From: Rhodoferax sp.
GTDB lineage: Bacteria; Pseudomonadota; Gammaproteobacteria; Burkholderiales; Burkholderiaceae_C
NCBI GenBank assembly: GCA_018061265.1
Contig: JAGOUM010000015.1
Location: forward strand, 1 to 38,532
DNA: 38,532 nucleotides
Direction of reading: 5' to 3'
Below are positions 21,595-30,589 of this stretch, piece by piece (the first letter of the stretch is position 1; every line of letters starts with the position of its first letter). The translations under genes and the position numbers were made by a program. The notes under the pieces were generated by a model. The model saw only the letters and a program-made list of their open reading frames with translations, searched no databases and was not told the DNA's origin.

Positions 21595-22635
21595 TTAACG
21601 CCGGTACACGCCGACAAATCGGTCCAAAATCGCAATATGATCTTCAAATAACTGATCTTCAAGTTTCAGTAAATCCACCAATGGCACCCACCTCGCTTCC
21701 ATGGCGTCATCACTTCCTTTGATTTCTGGCAAGCGGATGGCACCTAGGTCAAAAAAGAAGGCACAGGTAATCAAGCGTCCCCGCGCACTGCGCAGTGGAT
21801 GATCAAATATTTCTGATGCCTTGAGGGCCTGGCGCATGGTGGAGTCCAAGGTCTTGAAGCCTGTTTCTTCATGCAATTCCCGAACGGCAGCGCCATAGAA
21901 CCGTTCATCCTTGTCGACAAAACCGCCGGGAATGGCCCACTGGCCACGTCCGATCTCACCTCCCCGGCGGATCAGCAGCACATGGCCGTTGGCAACAAGC
22001 ACCGCATCGGCAGTCAGGTAAACATCGCCAGACCATTTTTTGCGGTACTGCGCCACCAGCGTCTGCTCGGCCACGCGCTGGGCGTACTCCGGCAGCCTCG
22101 ACCACGCCTGCAAATATGACAGCACCGGCGCACTCAGATAGGGGCGGAGCACTGCCAGACGCGCATCCGGATCCACCCCCTCAAAAAAGACCGCGCGCAA
22201 GGCTGTGGCATGGATATCGACTTCCTGCGCGACCGTCCTGAAGGTCCAGTTCGGGAAGTGGTCCAGGTAGTAGCTGGTGTGGTCTTTCTTGAACCCCAGC
22301 AACGTGACGGGGGCGTTTTCCGGCACCAGTTGCGCGATGCCCTCGCGCACGGCCTTGTTCCAGCGCACATCATCGTAATAATCGCGCACCGGAAAAAACC
22401 TGACCCTGTCTTTTTCCGTATCTGACAGCGTCGCCACAATCATGGCCTGGCGCTCTTCCCACGTAAACGGGTTGCGCACGTCACGCGCACGAAACGCTGA
22501 GCCGACCACCACAATCACCTGCCCGGCAAGCGCCAGCGCTGCATTGAGCAAGGTTTCATGGCCTTTGTGAAATAGCTGCCAGCGTCCCACAATGACGGTA
22601 ATGCCAGCTTGGGCAGGGGTTGGAGTTGCAGGCAT
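21595..22635 (-). CDS. NadM-type NMN adenylyltransferase / Nudix hydrolase
   Basis: This 346-residue bifunctional protein has an N-terminal adenylyltransferase with GRWQLFHKGH (HxGH at 23-26) and HATALR (142-147), and a C-terminal Nudix domain whose box runs from GG at 237-238 to REL-EE-G at 252-259 (AAVRELHEETGF). It makes NAD+ (or its acid form) from NMN or NaMN and hydrolyses a nucleotide, in relatives ADP-ribose, recycling it. All key residues are intact. It follows nadE with a 26-base gap, so pncB, nadE and nadM form a complete nicotinate-to-NAD+ operon. Confidence 0.93.
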   Translation of the reverse strand: MPATPTPAQAGITVIVGRWQLFHKGHETLLNAALALAGQVIVVVGSAFRARDVRNPFTWEERQAMIVATLSDTEKDRVRFFPVRDYYDDVRWNKAVREGIAQLVPENAPVTLLGFKKDHTSYYLDHFPNWTFRTVAQEVDIHATALRAVFFEGVDPDARLAVLRPYLSAPVLSYLQAWSRLPEYAQRVAEQTLVAQYRKKWSGDVYLTADAVLVANGHVLLIRRGGEIGRGQWAIPGGFVDKDERFYGAAVRELHEETGFKTLDSTMRQALKASEIFDHPLRSARGRLITCAFFFDLGAIRLPEIKGSDDAMEARWVPLVDLLKLEDQLFEDHIAILDRFVGVYRR

Positions 22636-22661
22636 GGCGGATCCTTTGGTTTATAGACGGG

Positions 22662-24371
22662 TCAAGCGTACTGAACTGCCGCAATCGGCACCTGGCGGCC
22701 ACTGCCGAAAGCCTTGCCGCGCACACGCAGTACCGGTGGCGCCTGCCGGCGTTTGTATTCGTTGCGGGCAATCATCTTTTGTATTTTGACAAGCAAGGCG
22801 GTGCCGTCCGCCGTGGCGTTGAGCTGCGCCACCTCGGCCTCGGTGCGTTCGCGCTCCCTCTGCGGCAGGCGATCGCCTTCGATCAGGTGCTTGAGGATGC
22901 CGTCCAGCACCTCATACGGTGGCAAGCTGTCGGTGTCCTTTTGGCCGGGGGCCAACTCGGCGGACGGCGGTTTATTGATGATGGCATCCGGAATCAAGTC
23001 GCGGCCAGCCGTCTTGTTGATATGGCGGCACAGTTCAAAAATTTCGGTTTTGTACAGGTCTCCAATCAAGCCAAGCCCACCATTGGTATCGCCGTACAGC
23101 GTGCAGTAGCCGACCGAGACTTCGCTTTTGTTGCCGGTGGTCAGCAGCAAATGGCCGAAGCGGTTGGAAAACTCCATGAGGGTGGTTCCACGCACGCGCG
23201 CCTGCAGATTCTCCAGCGGCAGGCCCTGGAGTTCCTCGCCAAAAGAGGCGTGAAACGTCGCCTCAAAAGCGGACACAATTTCTTTGATGGGATGCTCGAT
23301 CAGCCTGACACCGAGGTTGCGGCACAGTTCCACGGAGTCGGACACACTGCCCTCGCTGGAAAACCTGGACGGCATGGTGATACCGACCACATTGGCCGCG
23401 CCCAGGGCCTGCACGGCCAGCGCCAAGGTCAACGCCGAGTCAATGCCACCGGATGAACCCACCACTGCCTGTTTGAAGCCACAGCGCCGGGCGTAGTCCT
23501 TGAGCCCCAAAACGATTTGCTGGCGATAAAACTCCATGGTGGGCAATCCCTCGCAGGACACGGCAGGCAAACTGCCGCCCCCGCCGCTTGAAAACTCCTG
23601 TGTGCGCGGATCAAAGCTGAGCGTCGTCACATCTTCCGTGAAACGTTGCGCTTCATAAACGACGGTACCCTGAGCCGTGACGGCGAAGGATGCCCCGTCG
23701 TAGACCAGATGGTCATGGCCACCAATTTGGTTTACATAGAGCAGGGGCAATTTGTGGCGCGCACAGGCCTTGGAAAAAATGGCGTGGCGTTGTTCGCGCT
23801 TGCCCACATTGCTCGGGCTGGCGTTGATCGAGACCACCAGATCCGGGGCCGCATCGGCCAGACGCTGGAAGGGATTAACGCCATAGTCCTGGCCGGCATC
23901 GTTCCAGCCGTCCTCGCAAACCATGAAGCCGATTTGTACATCCCCCAAGCGCAGCACCCGTGCGACATCCGGGCCGGGCTCAAAGTGGCGGCGCTCGTCA
24001 AAAATGTTGTAGGTGGGCAGCAGCTGCTTGGCGTATTGAAGCAATATTTCGCCGTTTCTGAGCACCAACAGCGCATTGTGGAATGGCTTGCCAACACCTG
24101 CGCGCACCATGGGCGCACCCACCACCCAAGCCAAGTTGGGCGTCTCGCGGGTGGCGAGCTTGAGCTGGGCTAAACCCAGCTGCACCCGTGCCTGAAAGTT
24201 GGCGTCATCAAGCAGGTCGCCCGGATAGTAGGCGCTCAAGCTCATCTCGGGAAATACCACCAACTGAGACTGCTCGTCGCGTGCCTGGCGGGCCGCTCGG
24301 AGCATCAGGGCAATATTGCCAACGATGTCCCCGATGGTTGGATTGATTTGGGCACTGGTGATTCGCAGCAT
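22662..24371 (-). CDS. nadE: Glutamine-dependent NAD+ synthetase
   Basis: The 569-residue enzyme amidates nicotinate adenine dinucleotide to NAD+. An N-terminal nitrilase-type glutaminase carries the triad E42 (FPEMS), K115 (YAKQLLPTY) and C152 (VCEDGWN); the synthetase part has the ATP loop GSSGGIDSA (305-313). Ammonia from glutamine is channelled between them. The length fits two-domain NadE. It sits between pncB and nadM, 41 bases after pncB. Confidence 0.95.
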   Translation of the reverse strand: MLRITSAQINPTIGDIVGNIALMLRAARQARDEQSQLVVFPEMSLSAYYPGDLLDDANFQARVQLGLAQLKLATRETPNLAWVVGAPMVRAGVGKPFHNALLVLRNGEILLQYAKQLLPTYNIFDERRHFEPGPDVARVLRLGDVQIGFMVCEDGWNDAGQDYGVNPFQRLADAAPDLVVSINASPSNVGKREQRHAIFSKACARHKLPLLYVNQIGGHDHLVYDGASFAVTAQGTVVYEAQRFTEDVTTLSFDPRTQEFSSGGGGSLPAVSCEGLPTMEFYRQQIVLGLKDYARRCGFKQAVVGSSGGIDSALTLALAVQALGAANVVGITMPSRFSSEGSVSDSVELCRNLGVRLIEHPIKEIVSAFEATFHASFGEELQGLPLENLQARVRGTTLMEFSNRFGHLLLTTGNKSEVSVGYCTLYGDTNGGLGLIGDLYKTEIFELCRHINKTAGRDLIPDAIINKPPSAELAPGQKDTDSLPPYEVLDGILKHLIEGDRLPQRERERTEAEVAQLNATADGTALLVKIQKMIARNEYKRRQAPPVLRVRGKAFGSGRQVPIAAVQYA

Positions 24372-24412
24372 GGCTTTGTCCTCACTTTAAATCGATCAAA
24401 TGGATGTCAGGC

Positions 24413-25636
24413 TCAGGCAGGCTGGGCAAACACCTGGCGCAAATAGGCCAGGAAAGTTTCGTCATCGCACATGGTCTTGCCCGGCGCGTCGGAGAGCTTG
24501 GCAGTTGGCTGGCCATTGCAGCGCACCAGTTTCATGACAATGTTTAGGGGCTGGATTCCGGTGTCATTTGTCAGGTTGGTGCCAATACCAAAACCGGTTT
24601 GCACACGATCGGCAAAGTGGCTGTGCAGACTGAGTGCCGTTGGCACGTCCAGCCCGTCTGAAAAGACAAGCCGCTTGGTATGAGCATCAAGCCGCAGTTT
24701 GGCGTAATGGGCCAGGGCTTTTTCGCCCCAGACCACCGGGTCGCCGCTGTCGTGGCGCAGACCGTCGAAGAGCTTCGCAAAGTAGAGGTCAAAGTCGGTA
24801 AGGAAGGCATCCATGCCCACCACATCGGTCAAGGCCGTGCCCAAGTCGCCACGGTATTCCTGCACCCAGGACTCCAGCGCGGCCTTTTGAAAGCCCTTGA
24901 GCTGCACATCCATGGCCTGAAAAGTTTGCAGGTATTCATGCGCCATGGTGCCAATTGGTGTCAATCCCAGCTTTCTGGCCAGAAAGACGTTGGAGGAGCC
25001 TTTGAAATACTGCGGAACTTCACGCGCCAAGGTGGTGGCCACTTCCTCATGCCACGTGCCCGAAAAACGCCTGCGCACGCCAAAGTCAAAAAACTCAAAC
25101 GGATGCCGGCGCCTTGGGTTGCTCCGTTCGTATTCGTGCAGCTGCGCAATTTTCTCCTGCAAACGCGCACGCGCCTGGCCCAGCACCAAGTCCTCGCCCA
25201 CCTCCCGTGCCATGCGACGAAAGTACAGCTCATTGATGATGGCCAGCACATAAATTTCAAAGCCCATCACATGCACCTGGGGCCCCTTCGCCACCACCAA
25301 CAGGGTATCGCCTTGGCTGGAAACCGTGATGAAACGGCGCTGAAACTGGAACAGCCGCAGAAAGTCGATGTAATCCGACGAGAGGTAACGCAGCGCACCC
25401 AGATAGGCCAACTCGTCTTCGGTAAAGCGCAAGGCACACAGCGCATTGAGTTGCGCCTCAACCTGCGCCTGCAATTCGCTCAATGCAAACGCGGGCTTGT
25501 TGCGGCAAACGAAGCGGTACTCGGCCTGGTTGGCCGGCATGGAATGCAGCATGGGCTGCTGCATGGTGAATTTGTACAAATCCACCTCCAGCAAGCTGCG
25601 GATGATCGGCTGAAACGGGCTTGGCGCAGTGGTCAT
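24413..25636 (-). CDS. pncB: Nicotinate phosphoribosyltransferase
   Basis: PncB joins nicotinate and PRPP to give NaMN, coupled to ATP hydrolysis. The 407-residue protein has the family markers LEVDLYKFTMQQ (16-27), GTMAHE with the phosphorylated-type H233, and RHDSGDP (294-300). ATG 25636 has GGAG 8 bases upstream; the longer frame from 25750 would start inside the operator and is rejected. It is the first gene of the leftward operon, with a 21-bp NrtR-like palindrome 54 bases upstream. Confidence 0.95.
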   Translation of the reverse strand: MTTAPSPFQPIIRSLLEVDLYKFTMQQPMLHSMPANQAEYRFVCRNKPAFALSELQAQVEAQLNALCALRFTEDELAYLGALRYLSSDYIDFLRLFQFQRRFITVSSQGDTLLVVAKGPQVHVMGFEIYVLAIINELYFRRMAREVGEDLVLGQARARLQEKIAQLHEYERSNPRRRHPFEFFDFGVRRRFSGTWHEEVATTLAREVPQYFKGSSNVFLARKLGLTPIGTMAHEYLQTFQAMDVQLKGFQKAALESWVQEYRGDLGTALTDVVGMDAFLTDFDLYFAKLFDGLRHDSGDPVVWGEKALAHYAKLRLDAHTKRLVFSDGLDVPTALSLHSHFADRVQTGFGIGTNLTNDTGIQPLNIVMKLVRCNGQPTAKLSDAPGKTMCDDETFLAYLRQVFAQPA

Positions 25637-25689
25637 GGCAAAACTCCAAAATGCATGTCGTTCGAAATTGTGATGGCATTGTAGTCTAC

Positions 25690-25710
25690 TTAAATGCACA
25701 TTGCACCTAA
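25690..25710. promoter_or_regulatory. NrtR-like 21-bp operator, pncB / fusion-gene intergenic region
   Basis: Palindrome of form TTA-N2-TGCA-N3-TGCA-N2-TAA with seven matching base pairs. It sits 54 bases before pncB and 47 bases before the ATG at 25757. The same pattern occurs before the nicotinamidase (29553-29573), which lies next to an NrtR gene. Known NrtR operators are near-palindromes of about 21 bp; the consensus in this lineage is not something I can confirm. Confidence 0.78.
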
Positions 25711-25756
25711 GTATTTTCTGTGACGATCTTTGGGGCTTGCGTACTACCATTGCCCC

Positions 25757-28408
25757 ATGCCCGCTTCAACCCTCAAAATCGGCTTGATTCCCGGCGATGC
25801 ATTTTGCATCTTGCTCGACCTTGATGCGCCCGGCAACTGGCAGATTGTGTTTGACGCCAGTGTCCACCCGGGGGCAGATGAGCGCAGCCGCCTCGGTCCA
25901 GCGCTGCGGCGTCACACATCGGTGCGCCATGTCGGCGACGAACGGCAGGTTTTCGTGGGTGACAGTCGGGTGGCACGCCTGCGCGGCGCGCAGCTTATCG
26001 AACACCGGCGTTTGACCGCTTTTGGCACCCGCTTCCTAGCCGAAAACGGGCTGCCGCTGGCCGGCGGGCCGCTCCAACATAATGCCGTGGCCGGCCACCA
26101 TGCGGCAGGACCGTTACAGACCGATCTGCACAGCCACTTTGCCGGCTGCTTGTGCGGCCATGACCTGGTGGAACTGGGCCTGCTGGCCAACGCCTCGATC
26201 CCGCACTCCGTTCTGGCGCAGGTCGGCGTGTTCTGCGAGTCAGACACGCCCCTGGGCTTGCTGGACCCGCCAGCCCGTGGCCGCCTGGCCTGCGCTCTGG
26301 ACATTCCCTTGGATCGGCAGGTCACCTTCCTGGACATGGAACGTCTCTATGCGCTGCGCGCGCCCCTGACACGGTGTGCTGAACTGTTTGAGGCACAGCT
26401 CTGGCGCATCGCCGCCCGGGCCAAGGAATGTGGCGTGGCGTACCTAGAGCTCTCCTTGTCCAGCATTCTTGATCCCGCCACACTGGCGCGGGCGCATATC
26501 GCATTGCCTGCCATCGAAGCGCAGACCGGGGTGGGCATCCGGTTTTTGGTGGCACTGTCACGGCATGACGACCTAGAGTGGGACCTGGACGTACTGAGGC
26601 AGGTCAAAGCCAGTCTGGGCAGCCGGGCCATTGTCGGCATCGACTTCATGGGCCACGAAACCAATTCGACCCGCGCGTTCCTGCCCCAACTCAAGGCAGC
26701 TGGCGCATTGACCTGCCACCGCCCGGGCTGGGTGGTGCGGGTGCATGCGGGCGAGAACCCTGCCTTTGCCGAAAACGTGCGCGAGGCCATCGCGGCACTG
26801 CGCTCTTTTGTGCTGGACCAGGGACTGGAACTTCGCATTGGCCATGGCCTTTACGGGCTGGAGGACGACACGCTGAACGACGTGGCCGCGCTGTCCTCAT
26901 CCCTCAAGCCAGAAGGCGGCAGTGTGGTCTTCGAATTCAACCTGACCAGCAACCTGGCATTGAACAACATTCGCACCACCTTTGACGTCCCGCTGCGGCG
27001 CGTGCTCGAAGCTGGCGTGGATGTTGTGCTCGGCACCGACGGATCAGGCCTGTACCGCACCGATGTGCAGGATGAATCGCAGGCTGCACGGGCCACCGGG
27101 CTGAGTGGTTCTGACGTTCAAAAAATTGCCGCTACCGAACAACGCCTGCTCGCACGCAAACGTGCGCAGCAGAACTTGCTACCGTCCTGGAGCAGCTTTG
27201 AGGTGCCCCCAAGCTGCGTGCCCTTGCATTACACCGAGGCCGTGGCACGCGCAAAACATGCAAAGCTACTTGCGGCGCAAGAAGCATTGCAGGCCCACCT
27301 GCGCGCCCTGTCGCGGCCCCTGTTCGACACCGCAGGTCTGCGCACGCACCTGGCCCAGCGTCCCGTACTGAATCTGGCCGGTGCCTGGCGCAACAGCTAC
27401 CAGCAACTGGATGACAAGGACATCGCCCGGTTGACGGTATTTTTTGTGGCACTGTTGTCCGGCCTGGCCCCGCTGTGCGGCGTCATCCTCACCGGCGGCA
27501 CCAACGAAGGCGTTGAGGGCCTTTTGCACCGCTGTGCACAGCGCATGAACCCACCATCGGTCGAAGTGATCGCACTGATCAGCACCCAGGTTCCACTGGA
27601 AAGCTTGGATGCGCAGGGCTTGAGCGGCTTGCACGTGATTTCCTCCACGCTGTACGACAAGGCTGCGACCCTTTACACGCTGGTGCAGGAATGCCGGGCT
27701 CTGGCGCTGTTTGTCGGTGGCGGGGTCATCGTCGGCGACGAAATCCAGGCTGCGCGCAATCTTGGCCTGCACTACTGCCTGATCGATGACCTGCCTGGTG
27801 CCAGTGCCAAGGCATGTTTGCTCGATCGCAGTCATGCGGTATCGCTGCTGGAGCCAGAACAGGCCGCCCGGCATGTGCTGGAAAAACTTGTCACCGGCCC
27901 GCAGCGTGAACAATTGTTCCACCCTGGTGCCAACGACGCCGTCGACATCGTGGTCCTGCGCTACCGCAGTTCCGACCCGGAGCCCGAAGTCCTGCTGGTG
28001 CGCCGCCACGACGACGCACCAGCGGAAAACGGCCGTTTCGCCCTGCCCGGCGGCTTCAAGCTGGCAGGCGAAACCCTAGGCAATGCGGCGGTACGCGAAC
28101 TGGTCGAGGAAACCGGCTTGGTTCTTGCGCCCTCGGCGCTGATCGCCGTGGCTAGCGTCGAGGGCGGTGGACGTGACCCGCGCGACACGGCCGAGCGCTG
28201 GGTGCGCTCGCATCTCGTTCTTGCGTGCATCCGCCACCCGGGCCCCGGCCAGGCAACACTGGTCGCCGGAACCGACACATCGCGCGCCTTTTTTGTGCCC
28301 CTGTCGCGTCGCCCCCAATGCCTGGCGTTTGACCATGACCAGCTGTTGGCCATGGCGCTGGGCCAAGCAGCAGTGCCCTCCGATGGCGCGGATATTAAAG
28401 TGGCATAG
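25757..28408 (+). CDS. Adenosine-deaminase-like / SLOG-like / Nudix fusion protein
   Basis: This 883-residue cytoplasmic protein has three recognisable parts. Residues about 120-480 are an adenosine/AMP-deaminase-type metal hydrolase with intact ligands: HSH (125-127), HAGE (330-333), IGHG (361-364) and GTDGSG (426-431). Residues about 570-690 are a Rossmann domain of the SLOG/LOG kind with ILTGGTNEGV (577-586) and LFVGGGVIVGDE (651-662). Residues about 730-850 are a Nudix domain with a complete box from G766 to L788. Residues 1-119 are unknown. ATG 25757 is chosen as the natural start; ATG 25730 is also possible, and neither has a strong ribosome site. It shares the operator with pncB, so it should process or sense an adenine or NAD-derived nucleotide. 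The fusion is new to me. Confidence 0.85.
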   Translation: MPASTLKIGLIPGDAFCILLDLDAPGNWQIVFDASVHPGADERSRLGPALRRHTSVRHVGDERQVFVGDSRVARLRGAQLIEHRRLTAFGTRFLAENGLPLAGGPLQHNAVAGHHAAGPLQTDLHSHFAGCLCGHDLVELGLLANASIPHSVLAQVGVFCESDTPLGLLDPPARGRLACALDIPLDRQVTFLDMERLYALRAPLTRCAELFEAQLWRIAARAKECGVAYLELSLSSILDPATLARAHIALPAIEAQTGVGIRFLVALSRHDDLEWDLDVLRQVKASLGSRAIVGIDFMGHETNSTRAFLPQLKAAGALTCHRPGWVVRVHAGENPAFAENVREAIAALRSFVLDQGLELRIGHGLYGLEDDTLNDVAALSSSLKPEGGSVVFEFNLTSNLALNNIRTTFDVPLRRVLEAGVDVVLGTDGSGLYRTDVQDESQAARATGLSGSDVQKIAATEQRLLARKRAQQNLLPSWSSFEVPPSCVPLHYTEAVARAKHAKLLAAQEALQAHLRALSRPLFDTAGLRTHLAQRPVLNLAGAWRNSYQQLDDKDIARLTVFFVALLSGLAPLCGVILTGGTNEGVEGLLHRCAQRMNPPSVEVIALISTQVPLESLDAQGLSGLHVISSTLYDKAATLYTLVQECRALALFVGGGVIVGDEIQAARNLGLHYCLIDDLPGASAKACLLDRSHAVSLLEPEQAARHVLEKLVTGPQREQLFHPGANDAVDIVVLRYRSSDPEPEVLLVRRHDDAPAENGRFALPGGFKLAGETLGNAAVRELVEETGLVLAPSALIAVASVEGGGRDPRDTAERWVRSHLVLACIRHPGPGQATLVAGTDTSRAFFVPLSRRPQCLAFDHDQLLAMALGQAAVPSDGADIKVA

Positions 28409-28706
28409 AGGAAAAAATAGCCACCAGCGCTTGTTAAGCTTGCGTCACTAGCTCCTGTTTTTGTAGCGAACTGAGCTTGCTGTTTCAGCACACAGTCTCG
28501 CACTGGGGCCATCGCCGTGACCGCAAAACGCGATGACGACCTGAAAATTAGGCTCAGTTTTTTGACGATTGTGCGTTTGCACGGCTTGTTGCTGGCTGGG
28601 TCGGAAGCTGGATTGCCGATTAAGCGAACCCCTTGGTTCAGACTGAACATGTCTGGATTTGACGATATTTGGGCTACGGCACCAAACTTACAGGATTTCC
28701 CTTGGC
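28409..28706. other. Intergenic, nothing recognised
   Basis: 298 bases between the convergent fusion gene and nrtR. No gene or clear terminator was identified. Confidence 0.45.
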
Positions 28707-29438
28707 TTAGGCCAGTCCCGTTGCCGTTTTGTCAGGATTTGGCACTGCCAGCGGTCGATCCAACAATCGCAACCGGTGGGCAAGGTCGGTCTTGACCCGA
28801 AATAGTTGGGCCGGGCGGTGTGCGCCGCCCACGCGCTGCCCTTTGCATTCTTCAAGCACATCCATTTCAGTGAGTTTGCGGCGGAATGCACTTTTGTCCA
28901 ACGCCACACCCATGACGTGCTCGTAGGTTTCATGCACCTGCGCGAACGTGAATTGCTCGGGGAGCAGGTAGCAGGGCAAGGTGGAGTAAGCACTCTTGTC
29001 GCGCAGGCGCTGCAGCGCAACGTCCACAATCCGGTTGTGGTCAAAAGACAGGCGGGGCACCGAGCTGACATCGAAAAGTTCAAAACCAAAGCCCGGTTCG
29101 ACCGATTGGGCGGCCCTCAGAACCGATTCATCCACCAGTGCAAAGTACCCCAGGCTGACCGACCAGCCACGCGGGTCACGCGCGCCATCGGCAAAACTAT
29201 AAAGCTGCTCCAGGTAGGGCGGCGCAATGCCGGTTTTGGTGCGCAGCACACGCACCGCAGCGGCCAGACTGTCGATGTCTTCTTGCTGATGGACGTAGCC
29301 ACCGGGCAATGCCAACTGACCTGCATAGGGCTCACGGGGGCGGCGCGTCAGAACAACATGCAGCCGCTTGTCGTGCAGCGCAAATAGCACAACATCCACG
29401 GTGACAATGATGTTGCGGTCTCGATTGGTTTGGGTCAT
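28707..29438 (-). CDS. nrtR: NrtR-type Nudix-related transcriptional regulator
   Basis: This 243-residue protein has an N-terminal Nudix-like domain and a C-terminal winged helix (RRKLTEMDVLEECKGQ). In the Nudix box LPGGYVHQQEDIDSLAAAVR is followed by VLRTKTG, where the catalytic glutamates of REUxEE are missing. This is the pattern of NrtR regulators, which bind ADP-ribose instead of hydrolysing it and then release DNA. NrtR represses NAD salvage genes in many bacteria. It is divergent from the nicotinamidase, and a palindrome of the same form is found there and before pncB. Its target genes here are probably the flanking operons. Confidence 0.92.
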   Translation of the reverse strand: MTQTNRDRNIIVTVDVVLFALHDKRLHVVLTRRPREPYAGQLALPGGYVHQQEDIDSLAAAVRVLRTKTGIAPPYLEQLYSFADGARDPRGWSVSLGYFALVDESVLRAAQSVEPGFGFELFDVSSVPRLSFDHNRIVDVALQRLRDKSAYSTLPCYLLPEQFTFAQVHETYEHVMGVALDKSAFRRKLTEMDVLEECKGQRVGGAHRPAQLFRVKTDLAHRLRLLDRPLAVPNPDKTATGLA

Positions 29439-29552
29439 GGTTTTTTCATTCTAGCTTTTAACAAAAAAATATCCGCCTTGATTTTCCTGCTTCCTCTTGA
29501 TTTTTGTTAGTGAATTGTAAAAAGCAAAAAATTTCAATAGTTACTCATTTAG

Positions 29553-29573
29553 TTACTTGCAAAATGCAATTAA
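29553..29573. promoter_or_regulatory. NrtR-like 21-bp operator, nrtR / nicotinamidase intergenic region
   Basis: Palindrome TTA-N2-TGCA-N3-TGCA-N2-TAA with eight matching pairs, 45 bases before the nicotinamidase start. It matches the site at 25690-25710 in all fixed positions, with other bases different, so the match is conserved function rather than a recent copy. Confidence 0.8.
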
Positions 29574-29618
29574 CAGGACTAGACTTGCACCATCAATCAC
29601 CCCAATGGAGTCCTCGCC

Positions 29619-30473
29619 ATGAAATCAAGCACCCAAGTCCACCTGCTTATCATCGATCCGCAGAACGATTTTTGCGACATCCCGCAGGCCGAGCAGCCTG
29701 CAGATCCGCTGGCGGGTGGCCGCAGCATAGCGCCGGCCTTGCCCGTCGCCGGCGCGGATCAGGACATGAAGCGTCTGGCCGCCTTTATCGAGCGCGCGGG
29801 CGACAAACTGTTTGACATCCACGTCACGCTCGACTCGCACAACCCGATTGACATTGCCCACTCCACTTGGTGGACAAATGACAAAGGCCAAGCGCCTGCG
29901 CCCTTTACTGTCATCACCGCCAAGGACGTGGCTGCCGGCCTGTGGCGCTCGCGCAATCCGCTGTTGCAAGAGCGCAGTCGCCAGTATGTGGAGCAGTTGG
30001 ATGCCGCGCAGCGCTACGCTCTGGTCGTGTGGCCAGAGCACTGCCTGATTGGCCACTGGGGCCACAACGTGCATGCCAGCGTGGCGCAGTCGCTGAACGT
30101 CTGGGCACGCAAAAAGCTCGACGTGGTCGACTTTGTGACCAAAGGCTCCAACCCCTTCACCGAGCACTACTCAGCCGTGCAGGCCGAAGTGCCCGACCCC
30201 AGCGACCCCGGCACGCTGCTCAACAGCCGCTTGATCCGCACACTCTCTGATGCTGATGTGGTCATCGTCGCCGGTGAGGCGCTGTCGCATTGCGTGGCCA
30301 ACACGGTGCGTGACATCGCCAGCAACTTTGGCGCAGACAACATCGCCAAGCTGGTACTGCTGACCGACTGCAGCAGTAGTGTGGGCGGCTTCGAGCAGCT
30401 AGGCCGCGACTTTGTCGCCGAGATGAGTGCGCGCGGCATGCAGACGGCCCGCTCGACCGACTACATGCTCTAG
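29619..30473 (+). CDS. pncA: Nicotinamidase (isochorismatase fold)
   Basis: The enzyme hydrolyses nicotinamide to nicotinate, feeding PncB. It has the Asp-Lys-Cys triad D13 (IIDPQNDF), K175 (VTKGSNPF) and C225 (ALSHCVANT); the metal-type D72, H74 and H81 (LDSHNPIDIAH); and the WPEHC segment (138-142). At 284 residues it is larger than typical PncA (about 210). Extra lengths are at 25-45 and 95-130. It follows the shared operator and precedes the VWA gene by 116 bases in the same direction. Confidence 0.88.
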   Translation: MKSSTQVHLLIIDPQNDFCDIPQAEQPADPLAGGRSIAPALPVAGADQDMKRLAAFIERAGDKLFDIHVTLDSHNPIDIAHSTWWTNDKGQAPAPFTVITAKDVAAGLWRSRNPLLQERSRQYVEQLDAAQRYALVVWPEHCLIGHWGHNVHASVAQSLNVWARKKLDVVDFVTKGSNPFTEHYSAVQAEVPDPSDPGTLLNSRLIRTLSDADVVIVAGEALSHCVANTVRDIASNFGADNIAKLVLLTDCSSSVGGFEQLGRDFVAEMSARGMQTARSTDYML

Positions 30474-30589
30474 CCAACACCCGTCGGACCTGTCCGATAG
30501 CGCCTTGCACCTCGTTTGCCGTGCGCATGCACGGCGCGGGTCAGTGCGCCCAAAAATTTGCCCCCTCGTCAACCAACTGGAGAACGAAC

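Noticed and set aside
22620-23456. 278-codon plus-strand frame
   Set aside because: It lies fully opposite nadE, which has all active-site motifs; it is a shadow frame with no recognised domain.
24680-25684. 334-codon plus-strand frame
   Set aside because: Antisense to pncB, which has the family motifs. No ribosome site or domain.
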